From contig NZ_BMXU01000002.1 in NCBI RefSeq assembly GCF_014651915.1, positions 62,001 to 126,000 of the forward strand: 64,000 bases of DNA, in the 5' to 3' direction. The stretch is from Parvularcula lutaonensis. Lineage in GTDB: Bacteria; Pseudomonadota; Alphaproteobacteria; Caulobacterales; Parvularculaceae. Below, in pieces: positions 55,608 through 64,000 of the stretch. Position 1 is the stretch's first letter. Each line of letters begins with the position of its first letter. The notes under the pieces were generated by a model. That model did not search any database, was not told the origin of the DNA, and worked only from the letters and a program-made list of their open reading frames with translations. The position numbers and the translations under genes are program-made.

Positions 55608-56352
55608 ACCAGCAACCCCCGACGGCGGTCTTTTTTTCTCGGTGGTCATGCCGGCCTACAACGAGGAAGCGGTCATCGAGAAAACGCTTCTCGACCTAAC
55701 GGATTATCTCGATAAGGAAGGCTTCCACTACGAGGTGATCGTCGTCGATGACGGAAGCGCCGACCGGACTGGTGCTATCGTCGCTTCCGTATCGGAGCAG
55801 CGGCCACAGGTGCGCTGCGTCAGAAATGAGGGACCCGGAGGGTTCGGCTTCGCCATCCGCAAGGGCCTTGAAAGCTATCAGGGCGAAGCCGTGGTCATCG
55901 TGACTGCTGACGGGGCCGATGCACCGAAAGATGTCGCAGCCTATTTCCGCAAGATCGAAGAAGGTTTCGATGCCTGCTTCGGCTCGCGCTTCTCCGGCGG
56001 GGCCGTGGTCAAGGACTATCCCAAGCTCAAGCTCCTGATGAACAGGGCATCGAACATGTTCCTGTCACTGGTGCTCCGTAGGCGGTACGATGATTTCACG
56101 AACGGCTTCAAATGCTACCGCCGCGAAGTCATCGACGCCATCTCGCCGATCGTATCGGGCCAGTTCAACATCACGATCGAACTCTCCGTCAAGACGATCC
56201 TCGGAGGCTGGAAATATGCGGTCGTTCCGAACGATTGGTCCGAGCGCGAAGGCGGTGCGTCGAGCTTCAACGTCGTCAAGCTCATACGTCCCTATTTCGT
56301 CACGCTGATCTATTGCATGTCCGAAAGCTACATCAAGAGGGTTCGCCGCTGA
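55600..56352 (+). CDS. Glycosyltransferase family 2 (dolichol-phosphate-mannose-synthase-like)
   Basis: A 250-residue GT2 domain. FSVVMPAYNEEAVIEKTL, IVVDDGSADRTGAI, then VIVTADGADAPKDVAAYF and FGSRFSGGAVV are the DPM1-like motifs, and the C-terminal WSEREGGASSF is the lipid-carrier region. It probably transfers a sugar to a polyprenyl phosphate. The last 20 bases overlap the stop end of a convergent GT2 gene. Confidence 0.85.
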   Translation: MAEPATPDGGLFFSVVMPAYNEEAVIEKTLLDLTDYLDKEGFHYEVIVVDDGSADRTGAIVASVSEQRPQVRCVRNEGPGGFGFAIRKGLESYQGEAVVIVTADGADAPKDVAAYFRKIEEGFDACFGSRFSGGAVVKDYPKLKLLMNRASNMFLSLVLRRRYDDFTNGFKCYRREVIDAISPIVSGQFNITIELSVKTILGGWKYAVVPNDWSEREGGASSFNVVKLIRPYFVTLIYCMSESYIKRVRR

Positions 56353-57364
56353 CCTTCTCGGACGTAGGTTGTTCTTCCGCCATCTGAACGTTCGGCCCGC
56401 GGTCGTAGTCCATGACAGTGCTATGGGCCTCACGGGCAATATTGAAGACCGGGCGCCTGTTGGTGGTTTCGAGGACCTGCAGCAGGTACTCGCACATGAT
56501 GGCGATGACGACGCTGATGACAAAGAACGAGATCGAAACCTGTAGTGACAGGGACGTCCAGCCTTCCGCGATGTCGTTCATCAAGAGCTTCGCTGCGAGA
56601 ACATAGGCAGCGTAGAGAACACTGAGAAAGCTCATGCCCACCGCCAGGATCGTTACCAGGCGGAGAGGTTTGACCGAAGACGAAAATACGAGATCGAGCG
56701 CCTTGAACACCGCACGCAAACCAGAGCGGCGCTGGCGGTAGGCGACCTCGTCACGCTCATAGGTGAACGTCTTGAAAGGATAGCCGGAGAACGCCGGAGC
56801 GAGCGGCAGCGTCCTGTGGTAATTCTCCGATCCCAGAATATACGTCAGGACATCGCGCGTGAACGCACGACATGTCGACATGGCTGCAGGGGCCGTCACA
56901 CCGTTGAACCGGGCTACTGATCGAAGAAAATAGCGGGCAAGCCGGTCATAGAACCTTCCGCCCTGTTCCCTGCCCGACGGTAGCCCGTAGACGATCTCGG
57001 TCCCGTCGTGCAGCATATTGATCATCTCGGGAATGGCTTCCGCCGGATCGGTCATCAGGTCGAGAAGCACGATCCGGTCCCCGATTGCCCTATGCAACCC
57101 CGCGGCAATCGCAGCGCTTTCAGCAGCGCGCGCAGACAGGACGTAGACCTGGATGTTCTTGTGGCGATCGAGAACCTTAGCGATGCGGGCGGCCGATCCG
57201 TCCCGCGACGCGTTGTCGACGAGAATGATCTCATAGTACCGGTATCGGCTTGCCATTTCGTTCGCCAACTGATCGATCTTTTGCGTCAGCGTCGGGCCCG
57301 GATCAGTGACCACGCAGACGACCGAAGGGAAGACGTCGGTCCGCAGAACTTCGCCGCTGTTCAT
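56333..57364 (-). CDS. GtrB-like glycosyltransferase family 2 with two C-terminal membrane helices
   Basis: A 343-residue GT2: IILVDNASRDGSAARIAKVL, then GDRIVLLDLMTDPAEAIPEMI and REQGGRFYDRLARYFLRSV. Two hydrophobic segments at about 234-258 and 275-298 (VTILAVGMSFLSVLYAAYVL and LSLQVSISFFVISVVIAIMC) match the GtrB/DPM type that loads bactoprenol phosphate. The usual DXD is DLMTD here. The start overlaps the FAD oxidoreductase stop by ATGA. Confidence 0.82.
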   Translation of the reverse strand: MNSGEVLRTDVFPSVVCVVTDPGPTLTQKIDQLANEMASRYRYYEIILVDNASRDGSAARIAKVLDRHKNIQVYVLSARAAESAAIAAGLHRAIGDRIVLLDLMTDPAEAIPEMINMLHDGTEIVYGLPSGREQGGRFYDRLARYFLRSVARFNGVTAPAAMSTCRAFTRDVLTYILGSENYHRTLPLAPAFSGYPFKTFTYERDEVAYRQRRSGLRAVFKALDLVFSSSVKPLRLVTILAVGMSFLSVLYAAYVLAAKLLMNDIAEGWTSLSLQVSISFFVISVVIAIMCEYLLQVLETTNRRPVFNIAREAHSTVMDYDRGPNVQMAEEQPTSEKVSGEPS

Positions 57365-58488
57365 CCGATCACTCCTTCGGATTCAAACATCTGATCGATG
57401 ACATCAAGAATGTCGAAGATGTTGTCGATCTTGCCGCCGAGGATGGAAATAAGGCGGCCATCGGCGCCCACGCGGCGAAACGCGATAGGACGCCCGTCGT
57501 CACGCGCGCTATCCTGAAGCGTGGTCTTGATCTCGAAGAGGCTGCGGTCATGCCGTAATCCTGCAAGGGCCGGCATGTAGCGCCTGGCATCGGCGCGCAT
57601 CCATTCGAACCGTGTTGCGGGTCTGCACTGCGCTATCATTCCATCTGGAGACGGATCTTCGCACGACCTCTCGATCCAAGTGGTATGCGGCGTGTAGCGC
57701 ACATGGGTCAGTGAGTGGCGCCCCGCCGCAGGGAATGGCATGACCGAAAAGAACGGCCCGTCCATCACCGTGATGCCAAGCCCTGCCACCGATTCAGGCA
57801 CTTGCGTCAGGCAGACCTCGGTAAGCTGGTGGCGTAGGGTTGCACTGCCGATAGACAGTCCACGGATCGCATTCAGGTTGGCGTAGGTCGTGTTGAACAC
57901 CCAGTCGGCGGAGATTTCGTCCTCGCCAGCGGCTCCTGCGTAGCGGACATGTGCCATACGGTCTGCGCCCTGGGTCACGCCTAGGACCTCGGCTCCTGTG
58001 ATGGTGACAACGCCGCTCTCGTCAAGCTCTTGCGTCATCCGCTTCCGGAGGACATTGGCATCGAAGGCGAACTCTTCACACTGATAGACTTCCGCGATGA
58101 GGCGGGGGTCGAAGAGCTCTCGGTCGGCATCGCTCGCTTCGCGCAGCGGAAGGTCGAGATGTTCACAGAAGCGCCTGAAATAGGCCGGTGCTACGCGCGA
58201 GCCGCTGCGCGCAATCGCGTAGAGCTTGGTGAAACGCCGGTCGACGGCTTCTTCAAAGAGCTCTGTGAACCGGCGTTGATTGAGCCGGCTGCTGGCCGCT
58301 GTCTGGAAGGAACGGGGATAGTGGTAGCCTGTGTGGACGCGGGCCTGGTTCACGTAGGAGGCGCGACGGAGCAGCTCGCCCTCCCGCTCGACCAGCACAA
58401 CGCGGTCGAGATGCCGCGACAGCGCAACAGCGATTGCGCAGCCGAAAAAGCCGCCCCCGATCACAAGCGCTGATGCAGGCTGTGCCAT
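57361..58488 (-). CDS. FAD-dependent oxidoreductase (DAO family)
   Basis: A 375-residue flavoprotein of the DAO type. The FAD motif is ALVIGGGFFGCAIAVALSRH (residues 7-26), followed by VNQARVHTGYHYPRS, ADWVFNTTYANLNAI, and a C-terminal LISILGGKIDNIFDILDV instead of the usual GHG. The substrate is unknown; relatives occur in surface-polysaccharide clusters. It begins a two-gene minus-strand unit with the GtrB-like gene. Confidence 0.78.
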   Translation of the reverse strand: MAQPASALVIGGGFFGCAIAVALSRHLDRVVLVEREGELLRRASYVNQARVHTGYHYPRSFQTAASSRLNQRRFTELFEEAVDRRFTKLYAIARSGSRVAPAYFRRFCEHLDLPLREASDADRELFDPRLIAEVYQCEEFAFDANVLRKRMTQELDESGVVTITGAEVLGVTQGADRMAHVRYAGAAGEDEISADWVFNTTYANLNAIRGLSIGSATLRHQLTEVCLTQVPESVAGLGITVMDGPFFSVMPFPAAGRHSLTHVRYTPHTTWIERSCEDPSPDGMIAQCRPATRFEWMRADARRYMPALAGLRHDRSLFEIKTTLQDSARDDGRPIAFRRVGADGRLISILGGKIDNIFDILDVIDQMFESEGVIG

Positions 58489-58612
58489 TTCAGGCCACTC
58501 CCCTCCTCGACCGCCATTTCCGGCGGATACCCTGCAACCGCAATGCTAACACTTTGAGCGATCGGCGCGGGAAAGGGGTGCAGCAACCTGAAGTTGCCGG
58601 ATCGGATTGCCC

Positions 58613-59785
58613 TCAGATCGCCCGGGCGATCCGCGTCGCCGCGCTGGCGAGTTGGTCCTCGGGGGCGACCAAGGCGATACGAATGTGCCCCGTGCCGCCT
58701 TCGCCGAAGCCCACGCCCGGACTCAGCGCAACACCGGCTTCCCGCACCATCCGTTTGCAGAATGAGACGCTATCGGTCTCGCCCTTCGGGAGCGGTGCCC
58801 AGATGAACATGCTGGCATCAGGCTTCGGCAGGTCCCATCCGGCCGCGGAGGCGGCTTCGAGGAAGGCGTCGCGGCGAGCACGGTACTGGATCCTGACGTC
58901 GGCGGTAATCGCTTCAGCATTGTCCAGCGCCAGCGCTGTGGCGTGCTGGATCGGCGCGAAGCTGCCATAGTCGAGGTAGGATTTAACACGGGTCAGGGCC
59001 TGGATCAGCCGTTCATTGCCAACGGTGAAGCCGACACGCCAGCCTGCCATGTTGAAGCTCTTGGAAGCGGAAGTGAACTCGACGGCAAGGTCACGGGCGC
59101 CCGGCACTTCGAGGATGCTGTGCGGCGGCTCATCATAATAGATTTCCGCATACGCCAGATCCGACAGGATGAAGAGCTCGTGCTTGCGGGCGAAGCGGAC
59201 AGCTTCTTCGAAGAACGCGAAGTCGGCGGTCTTGGTCGTCGGGTTCGCCGGGTAATTCAGCACCATGGCGATGGGCTTCGGCGTCGAGTAGCGGATCGCC
59301 CATTCAGCCTGGCGAAAGAGGTTATCGTTAGGCTCCACCGGGTACGGACGGACGACGCCGCCTGCGAGGATGAACCCGAAAGTATGGATCGGATAAGAAG
59401 GGTTCGGGACAAGCACGACGTCGCCGGGCGCCGTGATCGCCGTCGCGAGATTGGCAAAGGCGTTCTTCGAACCAAGGGTTGAGACGACGTGCAGATCCGG
59501 GTCGAGGCGCACTCCGAAACGGCGACCGTAATAGTCAGCACACGCCTTGCGCAGCTTTTCGACCCCGGCACTGGCGGAGTAGCGGCTGGCATCGGGGGCA
59601 TCGACGGCATCCTTCAGCGCATCGATAACGATCTGCGGTGCCCGCATGTCCGGGCTGCCCATGGAGAGGTCAAGGACCTCTTTGCCTTCTGCGCGCGCTG
59701 CCGCGACGATCTCTGCCACCTGGGCGAAGACGTAAGGGGGCAGGCGTCGGACCGTGTGAAACTGGTCTGGGCGCAGGTCGAACAT
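58613..59785 (-). CDS. Aminotransferase class I/II, AlaC or LL-diaminopimelate type
   Basis: A 390-residue PLP enzyme. Blocks are LDLSMGSPDMRAPQIVIDAL, then VLVPNPSYPIHTFGFILAGG, LNYPANPTTKTAD, LSDLAYAEIYYDEP and the PLP lysine in SASKSFNMAGWRVGF. AlaC-type alanine transaminases and LL-DAP aminotransferases share this pattern; AlaC is the more common alphaproteobacterial case. GGAGG some 12 bases upstream of the ATG at 59785 gives modest support. Confidence 0.87.
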   Translation of the reverse strand: MFDLRPDQFHTVRRLPPYVFAQVAEIVAAARAEGKEVLDLSMGSPDMRAPQIVIDALKDAVDAPDASRYSASAGVEKLRKACADYYGRRFGVRLDPDLHVVSTLGSKNAFANLATAITAPGDVVLVPNPSYPIHTFGFILAGGVVRPYPVEPNDNLFRQAEWAIRYSTPKPIAMVLNYPANPTTKTADFAFFEEAVRFARKHELFILSDLAYAEIYYDEPPHSILEVPGARDLAVEFTSASKSFNMAGWRVGFTVGNERLIQALTRVKSYLDYGSFAPIQHATALALDNAEAITADVRIQYRARRDAFLEAASAAGWDLPKPDASMFIWAPLPKGETDSVSFCKRMVREAGVALSPGVGFGEGGTGHIRIALVAPEDQLASAATRIARAI

Positions 59786-59901
59786 GGGCTCGTGAGCTCC
59801 TCCGGCTGATGGCGCACGGCGCATCCGTGCGTTATGATCGAGGGAGCTTGAAGAACGCAGCGGGCGCAGACAAGGAAAATGCTGCGCCGCAGCGCAAGAG
59901 A

Positions 59902-60579
59902 TCAGTACTCTCGGATGAGCCCGGCAAGGCGGCCCTGCACCTTGACCTGGTTTGGGCCGAAGATGCGGGTCTCGTAAGCCGGGTTCGCCGCTTCGAGGGC
60001 GATGGAATTGCCTTTCTTTCGGATACGCTTGAGCGTCGCCTCTTCGTCTTCGACAAGAGCGACGACGATCTCTCCATTCGGAGCGTCGTCACAGCGACGG
60101 ATAATGACGGTGTCGCCGTCGAGAATCCCGGCGTCGATCATTGAGTCCCCGTGGACCTCGAGCGCAAAATGCTCACCGCCACGCAGCATGGACGGCGGAA
60201 CCTTCACCCGCGCCTGTTCGTGCTGGATGGCGGCAATGGGCGTGCCGGCAGCGATACGGCCGAGGACGGGTACACCTTCCTCTTCCATGCCGGTCGGCTC
60301 GCTCTTGTAGGAGTGGTTCTCAATCACCGCAGGCTTGAAAGGCTCACGCCGCGGCGGTGTCGCAGCCTCGGGCAGGCGCAGGACTTCGAGCGCCCGGGCC
60401 TTGTGCGGCAAGCGCTTGAGGAAGCCGCGCTCTTCGAGGGCGGTGATAAGACGGTGGATTCCCGACTTCGACTTGAGGTCGAGAGCGGTCTTCATTTCCT
60501 CGAAAGACGGCGACACGCCGGTCTCCTCGAGACGCTGATGGATGAACATCAGCAGCGTGCGCTGTTTGGCCGTGAGCAT
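59902..60579 (-). CDS. lexA: LexA repressor
   Basis: A 225-residue SOS repressor. The winged helix is at residues 1-65 ([34 protein letters not shown]). The RecA-stimulated self-cleavage site is Ala111-Gly112 in RIAAGTP, with catalytic Ser146 in HGDSMID and Lys184 in ATLKRI. A linker near 85-100 is longer than in E. coli, as usual for alphaproteobacteria. A LexA box at 60606-60620 lies 27 bases upstream and implies self-regulation. Confidence 0.97.
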   Translation of the reverse strand: MLTAKQRTLLMFIHQRLEETGVSPSFEEMKTALDLKSKSGIHRLITALEERGFLKRLPHKARALEVLRLPEAATPPRREPFKPAVIENHSYKSEPTGMEEEGVPVLGRIAAGTPIAAIQHEQARVKVPPSMLRGGEHFALEVHGDSMIDAGILDGDTVIIRRCDDAPNGEIVVALVEDEEATLKRIRKKGNSIALEAANPAYETRIFGPNQVKVQGRLAGLIREY

Positions 60580-60605
60580 GGAACCCTCTAGAACAGATCG
60601 TGACC

Positions 60606-60620
60606 GTTCTAAGGTTGTTC
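60606..60620. promoter_or_regulatory. LexA (SOS) box, GTTC-N7-GTTC
   Basis: GTTCTAAGGTTGTTC fits the alphaproteobacterial LexA consensus. It lies in the 44-bp gap between trpC and lexA, 27 bases from the lexA ATG, three bases after the trpC stop. It supports autoregulation of lexA. Confidence 0.88.
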
Positions 60621-60623
60621 CAC

Positions 60624-61415
60624 CTACCCGTCAACAGCCTGGACGAGTTCCTTCAGCGCAGCGCCCGGATCAGGTGCACGCATCAGGTGCTCCCCGATGA
60701 GGAAACGGCGAATCCCGGCGCTGACGAGGGTGCGCATGGCCTCGGCCCCATCGACCCCCGATTCGCTCACGATCGGTGTGCCGCCGGCCTTCGCAGCGAG
60801 GCGCGGCGTGGTCTCTATATCGGTTTCGAAGGTCTTGAGATTGCGGTTGTTGACGCCGAGGAGGTCGGGTTCGAGCGCCAGGGCTCTTTCGAGTTCCTCT
60901 TCATTATGCACCTCGGCGAGGACGTCGAGGTTCCAGCGCGCCGCCTCTTCGCGCAGCTCTGCGGCGAGCGCGTCGTCGAGGGCGGCGAGGATCAGGAGGA
61001 TCGCGTCCGCGCCCCGCGCGCGTGCTTCGACCACCTGATAGCGGTCGACCATGAAGTCCTTGCGCAGGAGGGGGATCGAGGTGGCGGCCCGCGCCTCCAT
61101 CAGGAAGTCGATGTGACCTTTGAAGCTCGGCTCGTCCGTCAGCACCGAGAGACAAGACGCGCCACCGCGTTGGAGGCTGGCGGCAAGCTCGGCAGAATGA
61201 AAGTCCTCGCGGATGAGACCCTTGGAGGGGCTTGCGCGCTTGACTTCTGCGATGATCCCGAGGCCGTGCTCCGCGCCTTTGTGCAGCGACGCAGCGAAGC
61301 CGCGAGGGGTGATCTCCTGCGCCCGCTCGGCCAGTTCGTCCACAGACGTTACTGCCTTCGCAGCGGCGACTTCGTCTTTCTTGTAGGCGATGATCCTGTC
61401 GAGGACGGTGGTCAT
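60624..61415 (-). CDS. trpC: Indole-3-glycerol phosphate synthase
   Basis: A 263-residue TIM-barrel enzyme of tryptophan synthesis. Motifs are [59 protein letters not shown] and IVSESGV with the active-site Lys and Glu. Its ATG overlaps the trpD stop (ATGA). lexA follows. Confidence 0.97.
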   Translation of the reverse strand: MTTVLDRIIAYKKDEVAAAKAVTSVDELAERAQEITPRGFAASLHKGAEHGLGIIAEVKRASPSKGLIREDFHSAELAASLQRGGASCLSVLTDEPSFKGHIDFLMEARAATSIPLLRKDFMVDRYQVVEARARGADAILLILAALDDALAAELREEAARWNLDVLAEVHNEEELERALALEPDLLGVNNRNLKTFETDIETTPRLAAKAGGTPIVSESGVDGAEAMRTLVSAGIRRFLIGEHLMRAPDPGAALKELVQAVDG

Positions 61416-62419
61416 GCTTTCTTCTCCGTCATCAGGCGGAGCTTTTCTTTCGCCGCGCCCGAGTCGATGGACTCGGCGGCGAGCGCCGCGCCTTCGGCCA
61501 GGTCTTCGGTCCGTCCAGCGACGATCATGCATGCGGCGGTGTTGAGGAGGACGGCATCGCGATAGGCGCCTTTCTCTCCCTCCAGAAGCGCCCGAAGGGC
61601 AGCTGCGTTTTCCTCGGGAGTGCCTCCAACCAGGGTCTCGTTGCCGCGGCGATTGAGGCCGGCATCTTCGGGCGTGACGACGAATTGGCGAATTTCGCCG
61701 TCCTTGAGCTCGGTCACTTCATTGCCACCAGCGAGGGAGATCTCGTCCATGCCACCCGCGCCGTGGACGACCCATGCGCGCTTCGACCCCTCCGCACGAA
61801 GAACTTCCGCGAACCGCGGCGCCAGCTTGTTGTCGAAGACGCCGAGAAGCTGGTAGCGGGCCTGCGCCGGGTTCATCATCGGGCCGAGGATATTGAACAT
61901 CGTCCGGAAGTTCAGCGTCTTCCGGAGGGGCGCGACCTTGGCAAGGATCGGGTGATGGTTCGGCGCGAAGAGGAAGGTGATGCCGTCTTCGGCCAGGCGC
62001 TTCTCCTGCGTCTCGATGCTCTCGGTCAGATCGACGCCGAGCTGGGCGAGGACCTCTGACGAGCCGGACTTTGACGTCACGGCGCGGCTGCCATGCTTGG
62101 CCATGACCAGGCCCGCGCCTGCGCCGACGATCGCCACGGCCGTCGAGATGTTCACGGTGCTGATTCCGTCGCCGCCTGTGCCGCAGCAATCGATCGCACC
62201 TTCTGGCGAAGCGATGTTCTTTGCACGGAGCTTCAGGAAGCGGATCGCGGCGAGCAGCTCCTCCGTCGTCTCGCCGCGCACGCGGAGGGCCGTCAGGAAG
62301 GCTGCTGCCTGTTCGTCAGGGACACCTTCGTCAAAGATCGCCGTCAGGGCCGCTTCCATTTCGCGGGGGCGAAGTTCCTCGCCATCAACGGCTGCGCGGA
62401 GGATATCGAGAAAGCTCAT
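61412..62419 (-). CDS. trpD: Anthranilate phosphoribosyltransferase
   Basis: A 335-residue enzyme transferring phosphoribose from PRPP to anthranilate. The GTGGDG motif is in IDCCGTGGDGISTVNIST, followed by MAKHGSRAVTSKSGSSEVLAQLGV and FAPNHHPILAKVAPLRKTLNFRTMFNILGPMMNP. Its ATG overlaps the trpG stop by four bases and its stop overlaps trpC. Confidence 0.97.
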   Translation of the reverse strand: MSFLDILRAAVDGEELRPREMEAALTAIFDEGVPDEQAAAFLTALRVRGETTEELLAAIRFLKLRAKNIASPEGAIDCCGTGGDGISTVNISTAVAIVGAGAGLVMAKHGSRAVTSKSGSSEVLAQLGVDLTESIETQEKRLAEDGITFLFAPNHHPILAKVAPLRKTLNFRTMFNILGPMMNPAQARYQLLGVFDNKLAPRFAEVLRAEGSKRAWVVHGAGGMDEISLAGGNEVTELKDGEIRQFVVTPEDAGLNRRGNETLVGGTPEENAAALRALLEGEKGAYRDAVLLNTAACMIVAGRTEDLAEGAALAAESIDSGAAKEKLRLMTEKKA

Positions 62420-63009
62420 GCTACTTCTGCCTTGATCCCGGCGAGGGCCAGGAAGTTGCCGAGCATCGTCGCGCCTGCAGGGGACAGATAGCTCTCAGGG
62501 TGGAACTGGACGCCGTAGATCTCCTTGCCGATCACCTTCAGCGCCATGATCTCGCCGTCATCCTCCGCATGCGCCAGAACGTCGATGGTGTCAGGCACCG
62601 ATGAAGGGTCAACGGTCAGGGAGTGGTAGCGGGTAGCCTCGAAGCGCTCGCCGATACCGGTGAAGAGCGGGTCGGCCTTGGCCGTCACGGTGCTGACCTT
62701 GCCGTGCATCGGCTTGCGGGCACGGATGATCTTGGCGCCATGGGCCTGGGCGATCGACTGGTGACCGAGGCATACGCCGAAGAGCGGCACGTCCCTCTCC
62801 GCTGCCAGCGCCACCATGTCGAGGCAGATGCCCGCCTGGTCGGGGTCACACGGTCCGGGCGACAGGATCACCGCCCGTGGGCGCAAGTCCATCGCCTGCT
62901 CTGCAGACAACTCATCGTTGCGAATGACCTTGGACCGCCCGCCGAACGGGGCCAAAAGCTGGACGAGATTATAGGTGAAGCTGTCGTAGTTATCGACGAT
63001 CAGGATCAT
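62416..63009 (-). CDS. trpG: Anthranilate synthase glutaminase subunit
   Basis: A 197-residue class I amidotransferase. MILIVDNYDSFTYNLVQLL, ILSPGPCDPDQAG, and the nucleophile elbow GVCLGHQSIAQA are visible, with the His-Glu pair in QFHPESYLSPAG. It supplies ammonia to TrpE. Its ATG (63009-63007) overlaps the ATG of the opposite-strand gene through the palindrome CATG, so no space is left between the two starts. Confidence 0.97.
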   Translation of the reverse strand: MILIVDNYDSFTYNLVQLLAPFGGRSKVIRNDELSAEQAMDLRPRAVILSPGPCDPDQAGICLDMVALAAERDVPLFGVCLGHQSIAQAHGAKIIRARKPMHGKVSTVTAKADPLFTGIGERFEATRYHSLTVDPSSVPDTIDVLAHAEDDGEIMALKVIGKEIYGVQFHPESYLSPAGATMLGNFLALAGIKAEVA

Positions 63010-63820
63010 GGTGCGAGGCCGGCGTAAAATCTGGGTGTTAGCAGCCGCAGCGCTGAGCGCAATTGCGCCTGCCCGCGCGGACGACCTTGACGCAGGCCGC
63101 GCGCCGATGCGGCTCGCAGCGGTGAGGGATGAGAGGCCCAAGGTCGCGATCGTCATCGATGATGTCGGCCTTGACTGGCGGCGCTTCCAGGCCGTGAACC
63201 GCCTGCCCATGCCGGTGACGATCGGGTTCCTGCCCTATGGCCCGGATGCCCAGGCGATGCTCGATTCCAAGGACCCGCGGCACGATGCGATCCTGCACCT
63301 TCCGATGGAGCCGCATCGCCGTAAGGAGGATGCGGGGCCTGACATGGTGCCGACCGGCGCGCCTGATGCCGTACGCGCGGCGCTCCACGCCAACCTTGCG
63401 AAGCTGACCGGTTTTTCGGGGGTCAACAACCACACCGGGAGCAAGACGACGGCCGACGAAACCGCCATGCGCATCGTCCTTTCGGAGCTCGAGGCCCGGG
63501 GGCTGTACTTCCTCGACAGCATGACGACACCGCGGACCAAGGCGAAACGGGTGAGTGCGACGACGGGGGCCACGGTGATCGAAGGCGATCTCTTTCTGGA
63601 TGGCGACTTCGGCAAGGGTGGCGAAAAGCATGTGCGGCGGCAGCTCAGGCGGCTGGAGAAGATTGCGGAGAAGCACGGCGAGGTGATCGCCATCGGGCAT
63701 CCCTACCCGGCCACCATTTCCGTGCTGAACGAATGGGCACTGGAGCGCGGCGCGGACCTGCAATTCGTCCGTGCGAAGGACCTCGCGGCAGAGGTGGAGC
63801 AGCGAGGGACCGGCTCCTAG
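63008..63820 (+). CDS. Divergent polysaccharide deacetylase (YibQ-like), antisense within the trp operon
   Basis: A 270-residue exported protein. A signal peptide is likely at residues 1-24 (RRKIWVLAAAALSAIAPARA). The divergent polysaccharide deacetylase core is VAIVIDDVGLDWRRFQAV, TIGFLPYGPDAQAML, DAILHLPMEPH, SGVNNHTGSKTT and GLYFLDSMTTP. It ends AIGHPYPATISVL. The family is periplasmic, function unclear. The start ATG shares CATG with trpG; a GTG one codon later is possible. Its stop overlaps the trpE stop on the other strand. Thus it sits exactly between trpE and trpG. Confidence 0.88.
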   Translation: MVRGRRKIWVLAAAALSAIAPARADDLDAGRAPMRLAAVRDERPKVAIVIDDVGLDWRRFQAVNRLPMPVTIGFLPYGPDAQAMLDSKDPRHDAILHLPMEPHRRKEDAGPDMVPTGAPDAVRAALHANLAKLTGFSGVNNHTGSKTTADETAMRIVLSELEARGLYFLDSMTTPRTKAKRVSATTGATVIEGDLFLDGDFGKGGEKHVRRQLRRLEKIAEKHGEVIAIGHPYPATISVLNEWALERGADLQFVRAKDLAAEVEQRGTGS

Positions 63821-64000
63821 AGTTCGGCTTCGGCGGCCTTGATGAAGGCTTCCTTGATCGCGCGGCTCTTGGCTTCACACTCGGCAAGCTCCGCCAGCGG
63901 ATCGCTGTCATGGACGACGCCAGCGCCCGCCTGGATGTGGACCTCTCCGTCCTTCACCACCGCCATGCGCAAGCCGATGCAGCTGTCGAATTCTCCGTCC
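63817..64000 (-). CDS. trpE: Anthranilate synthase component I, C-terminal end (partial)
   Basis: The last 60 codons run off the right edge of the window. They read DGEFDSCIGLRMAVVKDGE, then VHIQAGAGVVHDSDPLAELA, the chorismate-binding C-terminus of TrpE with the QAGAG motif, then a helix ending EAEL. The stop TAG at 63817-63819 overlaps the stop of the opposite-strand deacetylase gene by two to three bases. It is the first gene of the trp unit interrupted by that gene. Confidence 0.93.
   Translation of the reverse strand, partial: DGEFDSCIGLRMAVVKDGEVHIQAGAGVVHDSDPLAELAECEAKSRAIKEAFIKAAEAEL

Overview
The window is chromosomal DNA of a GC-rich alphaproteobacterium. The class assignment rests on a GTTC-N7-GTTC LexA box just upstream of lexA, the order ihfA-tail/merR/tRNA-Pro, a lipA gene close to a COQ10/RatA-type gene, a Cbp3-type cytochrome bc1 chaperone followed by a DUF177 protein, a cobalamin-dependent ribonucleotide reductase (NrdJ) and a double cold-shock-domain protein. 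I would not go firmly below class; the Caulobacterales/Parvularculales neighbourhood is a guess. No phage, insertion sequence or CRISPR array is visible. Gene density is very high, with many ATGA, GTGA and TGATG couplings. || 1-34 kb is mostly housekeeping: MerR regulator, LysM lipoprotein, tRNA-Pro(GGG), DUF177, Cbp3, a BamE/SmpA-like lipoprotein, several small membrane proteins, lipA, an FtsB-like protein, eno, rpmF, an LpxR-like lipid A deacylase, pyrG, HU, chorismate mutase, lon, an MFS carrier, a quinone oxidoreductase coupled to a threonine synthase, a MaoC hydratase, a large TonB receptor, nrdJ, a cold-shock protein, trmJ, and a trehalose block (otsA-otsB-GH15). Clear intrinsic terminators follow eno, rpmF, HU, lon and the TonB receptor. 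|| 34.2-45.0 kb, next to a tRNA-Ser(GCT), is a sulfide/persulfide block. On the minus strand, starting near 44.05 kb, it reads 1-Cys peroxiredoxin, SqrR/BigR-like ArsR repressor, ETHE1/Blh-type persulfide dioxygenase, SulP carrier, cydA, cydB, a DUF2474 subunit, an unrecognised 46-residue membrane protein, a SAM methyltransferase, and a type II sulfide:quinone oxidoreductase with an N-terminal DUF442 domain. Two YeeE/YedE-type genes are divergent from it. A decayed DUF442 copy lies between the tRNA and the SQR gene. Together these genes would sense persulfide, oxidise sulfide into the quinone pool, oxidise the persulfide, export sulfite or sulfate, and re-oxidise quinol through a sulfide-tolerant bd oxidase. 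|| 45.0-58.5 kb holds cyanophycin metabolism (cphA, a double-length cyanophycinase with a degenerate second half, and a divergent M14-type amidohydrolase), then a small glycan gene group (GT-C-like membrane protein, epimerase, TIM-barrel isomerase, two GT2 enzymes, FAD oxidoreductase). || 58.6-64.0 kb has an alanine/LL-DAP-type aminotransferase, lexA and trpC-D-G with the end of trpE. A complete periplasmic polysaccharide-deacetylase-like gene lies on the opposite strand exactly between trpE and trpG and overlaps both.
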